From: Bugulina stolonifera
Lineage: Eukaryota > Bryozoa > Gymnolaemata > Cheilostomatida > Bugulidae
Reading direction: 5' to 3'
DNA: 64,000 bases
Assembly: GCA_935421135.1 (NCBI GenBank)
Contig: OW285187.1
Location: 3,906,001 to 3,970,000, forward strand
The position numbers were made by a program, and so were the translations under genes. Shown piece by piece: positions 22,238 to 35,500 of the stretch. Every line of letters begins with the position of its first letter. Position 1 is the stretch's first letter. Under the pieces are notes generated by a model. That model had not been told where the DNA came from, did no database searches, and saw only the letters and a list, made by a program, of their open reading frames with translations.

Positions 22238-25021
22238 ATTAACGATCGTAGAATGCTGGAGGTACAGCTAAATTCATTAACCATCTATAGCTCATTCAGG
22301 AATCTACAACATAAAGAAAAAATCCAAAAATAAAAGACATATGGTTCCAAAACAAAAAGATCACAGTACCAAACTAAACCAGTCACTTATAGTAGCTTCA
22401 CGTCACATGTTGAATTGTTCGTGCTCGGATGAGGAATTACTACAATCGCCGAGTGCTCAATGCCATCAAAGGTATACAAAGAAAGGTAGGCTTATAAATT
22501 TTAATATACATGTGTTTATTTAAGCATCGCATGATCCTGATGACTGACTTAGTCAATGCTATTAATATAGGCCCTACAACAAAAGACCACTATTACAACA
22601 AAAATATATAGTTACATAAAAAAGCCAACATTTAATCTTGTCTAAAGGGAAAAAAGTAAGGGAGCAACCGTGGTTTAGTGGTTAGAACGCTGAACCTTCA
22701 CGCTGAAGGTCCCAGGTTCAAATCCCGGTCAGGGTGGTGTGAGGAAAAGCATCCTGCCACAATTGCTCCTGTGCCTCATATAAGTCCTTGGGGATCATGC
22801 AAGTAGCATGGCTCCAAGGCAACTCCACTACCCCTGCCAAAAAGGCCATGTCATCTCACATCTGCCTGGGCCTTTTCTCAAAGGAGTTGGCCAGCACTGG
22901 CACCTGGCAGTGCGAGCTGCAAGGGGCTGGTCACACCGAGGAGTATAAGCCCGGTGAGTTTTTTCAAGAAAAAAAAGTAAAATTCGATAGACTCGAAATC
23001 AAATTTAAAAATTAATTTGAAATTAAAATTTTAAGAGTTGCCATGCCTTTACCATTTACCTCGTACACCATAGGCCACACTGCCGCGAGGTCTTTAATCA
23101 ACCAATCGTCTATCTAGTCTCACTACAGCACATCTTGTACTTGTGCCATTGTTTTGGTAAATAATCATTCTAGAGTAATCACTTTAACAACATAAACTGT
23201 ACATTCAAGAAGTGACTTTTCTATTTACTTGGGAAAACAAAAACGGTATAGGCTGAGATCACTATTCGTTATTTTCATTTTAATCTGCCTACAATATATA
23301 ACTAGTACGGTACTCCGGGTAGAAATTAGCACCTGCTATTATAAATACTTAGCCATAACAACTCAAATCGAGTTTTCTCGAGTGTCATAGATGGTGAAGG
23401 AGGACAACTCTGAGACATCATAGCAAATGATTAGCCTGCGCGTTTGAGGTTTATTGATTTTGACATTTTTGACAACTGCACATTAAAGGCACAACATGAC
23501 TGAATGTATTTAAAGATTACGGGCTACGCAGTATCCTCAATATGGCAGTGATGTTTTGCAACAGGAGAATATCAATATCAATATGACTATTTTATTTGCA
23601 ATATTTATTATTATAAGGCATTTATTAACTATTCTCTTTCATCAATTATTAACTGACCTTTTTGATTCTGCAGAAACGATACATAAAATCGTATACCACT
23701 TGAATTTCCACTACCGCTACGCTGTTCTGTAGGCCTACTTGCCTTACCTCACTCGACTCTTGTATACTCCTTCCTTACCTCAATCTTATCATAATCCTAT
23801 CATATCATCCACAAATATTGGAATAAATTTAATTTAAATTATTGCTAGAAGGTAATTATTTTTAAATAAAATTTAGATCAGTGAAATTCTAAATTAAAAG
23901 GACATGCATTTAATTAATTATATCATTAATTAATTAATGACATTTCAACTTAAAATTATAGTGATCTAATTATTGATTATTTTTATAGTAGCTAGCAGAT
24001 TTATGTTTATAATATGCATTCTGGAAATATATAAATTCTGCATATTTCTCCAGTATTTGTTGGCAGACTTTGAATCAGATTTCCATTTACATCAGTCTTA
24101 ACTTCAGCACGCTTTTGAAGTGGTCAGCCGTGTCCGACTGAACTACGTAGTCTTGCAGGTTGTTTCATGCACAAACTATTGAAAGATAGAAGGCTTGTTA
24201 GCAGATGGTTGTTTCTGAGCTCAGCGTGATGAATTTTCTATGAGAACTGCGTAAGCTTGCATCCTACAGGATATTTCTGTCCATTTCATAATGAAAAGCC
24301 AACCCAAAAACCAGATTAATATATTTTGTAGCCCCGTTATGACTATCGATGCTGAAACATGTGGTTAGGTCACCTATAAGTAGCCTAAAACTACCATATT
24401 TGGTAAAATTTTACACATTGCTTACAGTGCCATATACATGTACATATTATAGGCTACTAGACTTATAGCCTACTGCTTCCATGCTATGGTCTGTCATTAG
24501 CCAGTCATAGGACTAAAACTAGATAGTGGAAGCGTCATACACATAATCTCCTTAATACTTTTCTCCTTAATACTTCTTTACTTTTCTCTTTTTTTTCTTC
24601 TCGTACTGTAATCTTATTTACTTATTGTACTTTAGCTTCTTGTTTTCTGGACAAAAGTCCATTGAACTTATTCTCTGCCAGAATAAAAATGGAAAATATA
24701 TAATAACCAATGTTATTAGACTGCAGTGTGCTGATGGTATACTAATGCTGTAATTTTAATAACTAATTTTGTACATTACTGCCTGCTATATAGGCCTAAC
24801 TCTGCTGGGGTATTGTCACTTATCCGAAATCAAGAGTCCTACACTTATGCAATTTTTATGGTCTGGCCCAATAATTGGAACACATCAACATTTCTTTCGC
24901 TGAATTTTTATATATGTTGTATCTTCTACAATTGTAGCATCAACTGTGACCTACAACTCTGTAACTACAGTAGTCACTCACATATAGTTTGTAGTTCTGG
25001 GATGTTTTTATATTGTTGCTG
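22238..25021. other. Intergenic region between the divergent EXT2 and ETHE1 genes
   Basis: Both genes start at the edges of this 2.8 kb stretch, so their promoters probably lie here. It contains a full tRNA-derived SINE (22661-22958) and otherwise AT-rich DNA. No other exon is convincing. Confidence 0.5.
22661..22958 (+). mobile_element. tRNA-derived SINE, family 1, copy 1
   Basis: A tRNA-like head carries A-box tggtttagtggttagaacg and B-box GGTTCAAATCCCGG. A ~200-bp GC-richer body follows (caattgctcctgtgcctcat ... gccagcactggcacctgg ... gagtataagcccggtgag). The same body occurs inverted at 53797-54089. A run like gaaaaaagtaa flanks both sides as a possible target duplication. Transcribed by Pol III and moved by LINE machinery if active. 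The short ORF in its body is not a gene. Confidence 0.85.
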
Positions 25022-28000
25022 ATGCATACAATATCTATGGAGTTACTTTCGAGACGTACACTCCTACACCGATCTATACATCACATGGCACTTGCAAGCC
25101 GTCTAGCTAAGCATTCTGTTGATTTAAAAATTCCATTGGCATCTGTCATCAGTTCAGTAATTAAAACTGATACAAACATTAGGAGCATTCATACGTGTAG
25201 GCCTACCAACGCTTATCACGGGCTAGGCACACAGAAACCTCAGACTGACTTGCCAGGACTTTACTCACAGTTTTGCAAAACTGAGACAGGCATAGGTCAC
25301 AGACTACGATATTGTACGATGGCTGACACCATTGGTCCAGTACTCTTCCGGCAGGTAAATCACACTTACTTACCTCCAAGTCGGTCACACTCTCGTATTT
25401 ATACCCTCCGGGTTAACTGATTTGGATCGCTGGTTAGTCCTGCTTGATTCTCATTGTTTAGCAAAGTTGTATCTAGTACATGTATGAACATACACAGTGC
25501 TACAATATAATTATACTGTCAGCTGTTCAATCAGTTCAATAATGTGCATTATAATGTAATATGTATAAATTAATATAATATCAAATAATGTAATTTTCAT
25601 GAAGCCCCTGCGATAGTTGGGAAACTTTACATGGAATGTGTACAGTTCACAGCTGTCTGATACTGTAGTGGACAAATGAGCCTACTGGTGTTACTATACA
25701 CGCAGTACTTCAATATCTATATTAACTAACAATATGTATGCTTATAGCTGTTTGAGCATAAGTCGTGCACATACACATACCTGCTGGCGTGCAAAAAGAC
25801 CAAAGAAGCTGCTCTCATTGATCCTGTTATTGAAATGGTTCCCAGAGATGTAAAGTTACTAACCCAACTGGGGTACACGCTGAAATATGCTCGTAAGTCC
25901 AAGGGCATATTTGTGAGAGGTCAGATGTGAACTAATGAATACATTGTAGCCATTTGGGATAATTATTCCCATAATTTATATAGCGGTATAGCTAGGCCTA
26001 TATATGGCTATTTGGGGAGAAGTACACATATGAGATCTACGGACAGCTTACATAATATTCTCACATTTATCATATTCCTAAATTCAATAGTTAACACTCA
26101 CGTACATGCTGACCATATAACCGGCAGCGGTCAGCTAAAGCAGCAGCTGACAGGTTCCAAGAGTGTTCTGGGAGTTGACTCCGGTGCCAAGGCGGATATA
26201 TACTTGGATCAGGGGCAAACACTTAAGATTGGAGAGATTGAGTTGGAAGCGAGGAAAACACCTGGTCATACTAATGGTAAATATGGCTGTATGCATACAT
26301 ATAATTTATGTTATGATAATTATAGTGTATGCATGTAACTTCCTGTTTACGATGTTACTGTGCTGCAATGGTATTTACCACATTTACAATAGCAGACTGG
26401 TCTCCATAACCCTAGCCATAGCATAGTCTATCTACATGTATGTACATGTATGTACATGTATGTACATGTATGTACATGTATGTACATGTATGTACATGTA
26501 TGTACATGTATACTGTATGATACTGTGCAAGCTATGATGTCATGTGGTGCTTATTTATACTTGGCTAATACACTGCTAGATGAACTCCTACTGGTTAGGT
26601 ATAACACAGCATTATCACTTATTAATGCACTTTATCTTCTGTTTACGTGTTTAGCATAGGCCCTACGCACTTTAACCTACACATCAATATATCAGTGTAA
26701 GTTGATAGTGATATATTGTGGTATTACCTCTGTGGTCACCAGGCTAACCAGTTCTAGCCAGTTTATGATGGCTATCTATGCTACCGTATTCTTCCCTGGA
26801 TAACCTTGTACGCAATATGCATGCAGTCCCTGGATCTCCCCCCCTTTGTCAAAGTTAGTATGTTACTACAGCTTAGTTCACAGGCTCCATATGGGCCCAT
26901 CTGATGATGGCCCATGTCTGTTGTATCCCAAGGGAACAGTTTTCCTGGAGGTAAAAGAAAAAATGTGAAAATCGTTGACAGTACTTCCATTTAATTGCGA
27001 TTATTTTTGTAATTCGGAATTATCTGCTCTCATAACTAGACCTTGAATTAAGAGAAACCACCTGTTTGCTGGCTGATTTTTGTACAGCTACGTGTGCATG
27101 GTATATGCTTACAGTGTATATGCAGTTATATAGGAACAGGTTAAGGGCTTGCAAGTAGTTGTAATATTCAGATGTCTGGGGCCAAGTGTGAGCTGGTGCT
27201 GAAATCTGTTGAGGACTTGTGTACTGTATGACTGTAATAATCATTGTAGGGTGTATGTCATACATCTGGCATGACCAGAAAAGGGTATTCAGTGGAGATG
27301 CTGTACTTATTAGAGGTTGTGGTCGCACTGACTTCCAGCAAGGTAATAGTCTACAGTCTGACCTAGTTATGGGCTGACCTAATAAGATGCCAACCTGATA
27401 ATTCATTGACCTATATACGGTACTGGCAACACCACCACCTATCCTATATGTCCATCATCTACTGTGCACTTACTGTAGAATAGCTATCAAGTGGTGGAAT
27501 GTGCATGTATCCACGTGTAGGATAGATAATGCCTATTCATTGTATACATCCATATCCATCAGCACTCAGGAGAGCTGTGTGAGGACTACGGATCTGCCAT
27601 TCTCTGACTTACATTGCAATGCATTCTGGGGACACATGTGTACCTATAACCTTGATATGACCTTGGCATTGCAGGAGATGCTGACAGACTCTACACTTCT
27701 GTACACACTCAGATATTCTCCCTTCCCGATGATTATGCCATATTTCCAGCCCACGACTACACTGGTATGATTGTGTTATCTGCTGTACTCGTACATGTAG
27801 TGTAGGACTGAGTCAGCTGTAGTGTGAGCAGGCCCTAGTAAATATACCCTACATATTATACTGTCCTACATGTGGATAGAACTTGCTCAACGTACCTGTA
27901 GCCGAATTGGTGAAATCCAAACTGTCCAACTACCAGTTTATAAGCAGCACGCCACAGTGCCCATACTTATCATCACTACTTCTAGTGAATGCTTTATTAT

Positions 28001-28785
28001 GATAAGAACTGAGTGAATGTTAGTCCATTCACTAAACTGGTTAAAAATTCAAATGTGTGTGTGCATAGCACCTGTACACATACAATGTTATAGGATAACT
28101 CCAAATATAATGTGTGTAACTGTGTAAATAGCCTGCTGTATTTTCTTCACTACAGGCCAGCCATGGACTACAGTAGGGGAGGAGAAAACGCACAACCCTA
28201 GACTGTCCAAAGACAGAGCTGCATTTGTAGAACTGATGGCTAAGCTAAACCTTCCCTATCCTAAACAGATAGGTTAGTCAGTGTACAGTTTGTTATACAA
28301 CGTACAGTACATATTACAGTACATGCTACGCATCCCATCATTGATTACTATACAGATGCAAACATATAATGCAGTATGTACATGTAATGTACATGTACAT
28401 ATATAGCTATTATGGGTTTATTACATCTTGCTTTGAAGTGGTCCTCTGACTAAGGGGGTGTCTCTTACTATTTACTAGTTGTACATTATGTGCTCTGCAG
28501 TGGTGATGTTACCAACGATTTAGTTATGCAAGAGAACACAACTTGAAAATATAAATTAGCTAAATTGGTTTCAAAGTTTGAACTCCTGCTTGTTATTTAG
28601 CTACCATGAGAATTGACAATACCTTTATATCCTCTCCTCGCCTACTAAGACCTACATGTTATAATATAATATAATACTACATTGTATTTTGTTGTATTAT
28701 GTTACATTATATTGCAGATGTAGCTTTACCTGCTAACCTTGTGTGTGGCATCACAGGTGATATACCTGAAGGGAGCACCAAGTGA
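25022..28785 (+). CDS. ETHE1: ETHE1 persulfide dioxygenase (metallo-beta-lactamase fold)
   Basis: ETHE1 oxidises glutathione persulfide to sulfite in the mitochondrial matrix during sulfide detoxification. Exons: 25022-25354, 25748-25892, 26091-26276, 27250-27342, 27675-27764, 28156-28272, 28718-28785. All phases agree; the total is 1,032 nt (343 aa). The iron ligands known in human ETHE1 are present: His in THVHADH, His in KTPGHTNG and Asp in [20 protein letters not shown]. Further family blocks are [44 protein letters not shown] and [12 protein letters not shown]. The first ~99 residues are an Arg/Ser/Leu-rich extension suited to mitochondrial import. A second Met at 25319 ([12 protein letters not shown]) would give a 244-aa form close to the usual length. 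The extension could also hide a small unrecognised intron. Confidence 0.93.
26435..26512 (+). repeat. 10-bp tandem repeat (catgtatgta)n
   Basis: About eight uninterrupted copies of catgtatgta in an ETHE1 intron. It is a simple expansion of the TACATGTA word common across the window. Confidence 0.9.
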
Positions 28786-29500
28786 AACCTGTCATCTCAT
28801 GTCGTCTACATGTATTAAGTATTATTCTATCCATATGTTTATGTATAACGTTTCATTTGCTTACATGCATCTACAAACTCTGGCTCAAGATATTCCAGTT
28901 TGTGAATGTGGTAACCTTTGCACATTATAGTTGCAGTATTTTTTAATTTTTCCCATTTTATACCTCATTGCACAACTAGTTATATACATGTACTACTCAC
29001 AGGTGTGAAGTATTTGTTATAATGGGTGTATTTTAGTTCATGTATTAAAATAATACTCTTTACCTAACATGACGTAAAACATAATCATCTAAGAGCTCAT
29101 TGTGTACCACCAGAGAGTAAGGTACTGTCGGAGCTCATTGCACACAGTATAGTAATGGAGTAATTGCACAGTTCATAAAACTACTAGAATTAATAATTGG
29201 TTAGTACCCAAAGGTAATATTGGCTATATAAAGGTATTTTGCAAATTCTACTTTTATTATGAATGATAGAGGTAATGCCATAATCTAATATTCAAAACTA
29301 CAAAAACAAATTTACTCTTGAATATGTCTTGGGGAATCCAGAAATAGTGATATACAAGTCTGTTATAATAATGCTGTTAGGAGTTAGGACTATCATTGTG
29401 CATTTTCCCCAGCTTTGCTATATTATACTATATTATAATAACAACGACACTTGTCTATAAACAGCCTGTCAGTCGTTAGCCAGTGATGAGCTTTGCTGAT
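28786..29500. other. Region between ETHE1 and peptidase gene A (converging 3' ends)
   Basis: AT-rich and no exon recognised. The 3' UTRs and poly(A) sites of both neighbours must lie here. Confidence 0.5.
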
Positions 29501-32500
29501 TTAGATGATATGGTCAACAGTGACTGCTTTGGTGGCAGATTCAATTGTATAAACAGCCTTTGTAAGCTCAACCTATAAAAAAGACAAACAATGATACTGT
29601 TTTGGTAAGTGTATGTGTATAAATAACATCTGAGTTACAAAGAACATGAATAGATACATGTAACACAAGTACTAGTACATGTATATGATTGTCTGCTGAC
29701 TTGAAATTGAGTAGAAGTTTTACCTTGACCCTTTCCCATGCTGCATCATCATTGTCTGCTATCTTATACAAGGCATCAGAGATCCCTGGGAAGGCAGCAC
29801 TTGCATATGCATCGTGAACTCCAGGAGCAAACACTACATGCCTGTAAGCAAGCATGCAGTAGGATGAAAGAATTGTATTTGAAGTTATTTTCCCTTTGTT
29901 TTATTCAATCAATTCAACTGTATTAGAAGTTGTCCTCTCCCATTTGGCCAACCAAACGCACCATATTAGAAGTTATCCTCTCTCATCTACTCAACTAGCT
30001 GCACAGAATTTAGAGGTTATCTTCTCTCTCATTTCCTCAACAGCATTATTTGTTATAACAATACTACAGTGCCACTAATTTTAAAGCTGCAAGAGCATGA
30101 TTACTACTATAGAATTGGCCTGGAAATTGCATGCTAATCATTATCAAGTGTGTATCCCTGCAGTATACATGCACTGTGTACCTGATATATTTCCTATCCA
30201 GAATACCGAGGGGGTAGAGGAAGGACCTCTCTAGTAGAAATAGTTGATCATTGAACTTCCTGATTGTGCTCCATCTGAATAAAGAAAAGCATCTAGTTAC
30301 ATGTAGTTCAGTTTATTCACTCCATAAATGACATAAAATCCGGGTTCTTATCATGCAGGTACTCGTATCCAGTGTTTGAAGCTGAACAAATGAGATGGGT
30401 ATACTGTAACTGTAAGGTGGTGCCTATTACAATATATACATTGTACATGTAAGTTGAACTTAGAGTCAGTATACTCTCACTGTCTGTTTTGGCCTTGCAG
30501 CAGTGCTTCACGCTGGGTTCATAGCAGACAGTGACTAAAGAGTGGTGGTGAGAACTTGGTGCGCTTACACACCACTATAAAATAAGACACACCTAGCTGT
30601 GGTATATAAATATACCGCCGACATACTCAGAATTAAAGGTCTGCCATTATTATTATACTCTCATATATCCTCATTTCTAACAATAGTTACGAGTATGTTA
30701 CACAATTCTGTGAGCTGATCAGTTTCTACTTTCCATATTTTTTTAATCGCTGGATCTTGAACAAATCTCATGTAAAAACTAAGCCACATCCAAGCTTGTT
30801 ATTCACTAGATCAGGTCTTACTGAACTCACCCTGCACCACTGTTAGGTAAGTCTCTGACTGCTGCATCAAACTTCGTGGCTTCCTCTCCAAACTTATCAA
30901 TAGATGCTGACAAATAGTCTGTAAAACAAAACACTTTCATTAACAGAAAATCTTTATGGTTGTGTTGCTAATCACTTTTTCAAAGCGGTACAATGGGTTA
31001 CAGGCACCACATACATGTACATGTATTATAATGGTTGGTCTAATATTTATCAACCATGTGCATTTATATGTGTATTTTTAATGCTGACTGGTTGAACATT
31101 GTACATATATGTATGTCTACACAGTCATGTACATGTATCACACTACAGATTACACCAAAGATTAAATATAAGTACATGTATGTACATGGTTGCCATGTTT
31201 TACAAATTGTTCACAGTGGAGTTGTCTTACCTTTGTTTAGAGTAAACTAAGAGTGGATAACTCCACTTTGAACCAAATTCACAGTGTTGCAGTGTAATTT
31301 GATTAATATTGTGTAACCCAGCCTTATGCCATGAACATTTTTGTTCAAAAATTTGAATTAGTGATACACACCTAAGGACTCTGTAAGACTTCCATCTCCA
31401 TGATTGGCCAGTTTTGTCCTAACTTTACCATCAAGGACATCATAGACCTCTCTCAGTCTTATAGCGTAGTCATTAGTAACAAAAGGAATCATCACAGACT
31501 CTGAGATGTTTCTGGTGAGTTCCAGGAAATACTGAGCCATCGCTTTGTGGAAGACAAAGTTAGGATCAACAAATCTTTCTACATTCTCAAAAGTGTCGTA
31601 AGACGTGTGGTAGAGGGGATAGTATGAGGATATGTTTGTTGCTTTCTACAATGAGAGGTAGGAAGTAACCTTTAGCTGACTTGGACAAGATAGCCTATTA
31701 ATAGTATGCAGTCATGGTGTGCATTATTGAAACATTAACACTATAGAATGTGTTTTTTCCTATATAACATGAATCAAATATCTTGAGAAGTCAGAGCTAT
31801 GGCTGGTATACTCTGCCTCGTCCAAGACACATGAAATCTGAAGGGTTCAATTAAATGTCCCCCATATAAGGTCATAATGTTACACCTCCCCGCCATGTAC
31901 TTCTGAACTGAACTCATCTTGATAAAAGTTTTGGAAAAATCATTGTGAGCTCTATGAGATGAGTTTACGAGGGTACTTTAATAATACATTGCAGTATACT
32001 GTGACCTCGTCATAGAGTAGAGTCTAGACTCAACATTAGGTGAGGTGTATCCCCATATACAATATACAATATACATGTAGATCAGATACTAACGATCACA
32101 CAAAATCCTGTTTGCAATCATGGTATCATATTACAGTGTATACCTTGTCATAGTAATACACCAAATCCATACTGGTAATTCCATGTCTGTGGTAGAACCC
32201 AGTGTGGTCTGACCCAGATCCCAAGTCTCCAATTCTGTAACCAATATCAAGTAGTTGTAGAATATCATACACTAGCATGCGCAGTAGCCACTCACATTCC
32301 TCACAATTATGCTGTTAACAACCTCCCAAGCACATGTAGATGATCTACTTTCTTGATCTTTGAGTATTGGTGTACACCTTCACAATACTGCATGTACATT
32401 TAGAATGGTGAAATGTAGAGATGATCCAAATAGAGGACATAATTATACTGAGATCCTGCACAGTGACTTACCTTGGTTTGGGGTTTGGAGAGCTCAAGTT

Positions 32501-35500
32501 GGCACTCAGTCTATACCACTCATCATAAAACGTCTTTCCATCCATAGTAGGGTGATCCACCTGTTGAGAATTACGTGTATGTTGCCATAATATATTGCAG
32601 TCATATAACACAGTCATATAATATATTATTATAGTCATATAATATAACACAATCATATAACATAATATAGTCATTTAATATAATATACAGTCATATATTT
32701 ATAATACAATAATGTAATATTACAGTTATGTAGAAGTGAGTTCTTATTGGTAACACGCATAGTTGAAAAACTCTGCTTCATATACCAGCCACTGACTACT
32801 ACAACTGTTTATATGAAAATTTGTGTTGTGAAGTTGTCTCCTCTCCTGCCTAATAGTCAGAAACCAACCTGTTTAGCTTATAATACATTGTACATGTAGT
32901 AGCTCTGAAGTGGCTGTGTGGGTTCTAAAGGTTTTTTTAGTTTACAACGGCTTAGTTATATTTAACTCTCGATGTGCAGTTTTGAACCTCATATCATAGA
33001 AATTGATATAGTTATTACATATGGTAATACTGCAAAGTTATTCTCTGTCTTTTTGGTCCCTGTCTCTTTAATGTTAGCTCAGGAAAAGCTGTAGAAAGTG
33101 TGCCACTTTCTTAAGATGAATCAAAATAGGATAAAAAGAGAGTAACTTTGCACCATCATAACCAGTAGCATATAGCCCATGGTTGCAATAACTGCAATGT
33201 ATTATAGTTAGTGCTAAATGTAGAGGGACAACTCCAAATTTTTAAACCGGTCATAATTCAGGTCTTGATTACAATGTATCTTGTTCTAAAGCAGTGCATG
33301 TTACAGCTCTGTAGTTACTGGTATTTCACTCACCAGACGTGCCGTGTCGTACATAAGCTGGAACATAAGGGGAGAAGCTCCGCCCCTGGGAACCTCATTA
33401 TACACAACTCCGCTGTCACAGTTAAGGTAGGCCACTGCCCGAGCTCCTAGTAGCACTCTCAAATCCTAAAAAAATAATAATCTCTTCAATTCTGCCTTTT
33501 CACATTCTGCTAATATAATTATGCGATCGGATGCCATTCTTAGCACCACCAGTGACCTTGAACTGATTACTTTCCATACCCAGCACTAACACTGTTAAGG
33601 TGGAATTACACTACGCCAATTCTGGCACCAACTCCCACCTCCGACTCCAACCTCCGATACCAACTTTCAGCCCAACTCCAACTTCCAACTCTGTGTTTAC
33701 ACTACACCAAATAGTTGTTGACCATGTAATATAATTGACCGTAGGCATTCACAAAAGCATGGCATATTTTGATTACAGCAATTTTTTGCCCTAAGCCTTA
33801 AGGCTTCGGGTTTATCATCGATAATCAGCAGCCAATCCTAGATTTGTAAAATAGCTGATAGTCATAGATACAATACTAATTCTAATAGGACAGTACTGGC
33901 TAACTTCTCGGAACAATGGGGCACTGTCAGGTCGTCTCCGAAAATAGGCAACTCCAACATCAACTCCAATTTTGTGTTTACACTACACCAACTTATGCCG
34001 GAGTTGGGCAAAAAAAGTTGGAGTCGGAGTTGATGTTGGAGTGCATGAAGTTTAAACGCAACTGTAGAGTCGAAGCCAACTACACTATAGCCTTGACATA
34101 CAAGTCATGCTGACCTGTAGGCCTAGGCTTTCTGTCATGGATTATTGGTTTTGGATTGACAACAAAGAATTGCAGAATCATTGAAGGTAGCTTTCCGAAC
34201 AGCAACTTACTGAAGCTATTGATAATCATACACTCTAGTGTTACCCCATGACTCAGGTAAGATACACTGTACTCACATCCAGCCATTCGATGGAGCCAAT
34301 GATACCATATTCCTCACCATCCCAACTGCAGAAAATTATAGTTCTTCTTGGTCTCCACCCTGTAAGGACAAAACGTTTAAAGGAGGAAGCAATCCTGTGC
34401 AGTAATAGATAATAACACATGCAAATATTCACACCCCAACTGCCTAATTTCACCAGTGACACCATGCTAACATTAATTGACCTGTGCTGACATCTACTGA
34501 GGCATGATGACACTTACTAACACATGCTGACCTGTGCTGACATCTACTGACCTGTCTTCATGAGCTCAGCAAATGCTCTGCTCGTCTCCATAAGTATCGA
34601 TGTTCCAGCCACGGCATCAGTAGCACCATTCATCCAGGCATCTCTATGGTTACCCATTAGCACATATCTGTCTATAATAAACATCCGTGTGTTAGTATTA
34701 GCTATTAGGTGTTGACTATCTGCTACTACTGTACCCTAGATCTGATCACCAGTAGAATCATGTATTACTGCCTTTCCTATGCAATCTTACCTGGCTCCTC
34801 ACTGCCTTTGATAATTCCAAACACATTTGTGATGTCTTCTTTCTTATCTTCATTGTTGTTCACAATCTTAAACTTTCTATAAATATGGGAATATTATAAT
34901 ATAGCTAAAAAAATAGTCTTGGTTTCTTTTCAAATTAGGATATATTGAGTAGAGTGGAATTTTACATGAATTTGACATAAAATGTCGAGACTTTTACCTT
35001 CCATTTGGTAGCTTTCCTCCATATTTATAAGTTACTCCAGTAAGTCTACCTTTCCATTCTTCAGTTACTTCATTACCACCGAGTACTTTCATAAACTCCA
35101 TCACATCTTCATATCCTACTGGTTGAGTGGGAATATCTGGTATGATGTTATCCTGACGTACCTGCTCTACAGTTCGTCTGTGAGCATACTCTGCAAATGT
35201 GAATAATTATTTGCATGTCATTCTAAATACGCATAATTGTTGTATATTCTAAGATTTGATGGAAGTACATTTATTACATTTGCAAAAGTGAGTAATCATT
35301 TACATGTAATATTTTACACAAAAATCATCAAAATATATGTACTGTGTTTTCTTTATAGTTTACAATAGTACTACATGTATATAGTTAAATTATGTTATTG
35401 CCTGCGATACTTGATGCTGTTGTGAATCACATTATGCCAGAGAGATCTACATTTACAAACGATCAGACAGAGTTGAGCTATGCCTAGAGGATCTTATACA

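Noticed and set aside
22661..22740. Possible functional tRNA gene
   Set aside because: A and B boxes are present, but the acceptor stem does not close and the sequence continues into a SINE body found elsewhere.
22788..23015. 75-codon ORF
   Set aside because: Lies within the body of SINE family 1, which is also found inverted at 53797-54089.
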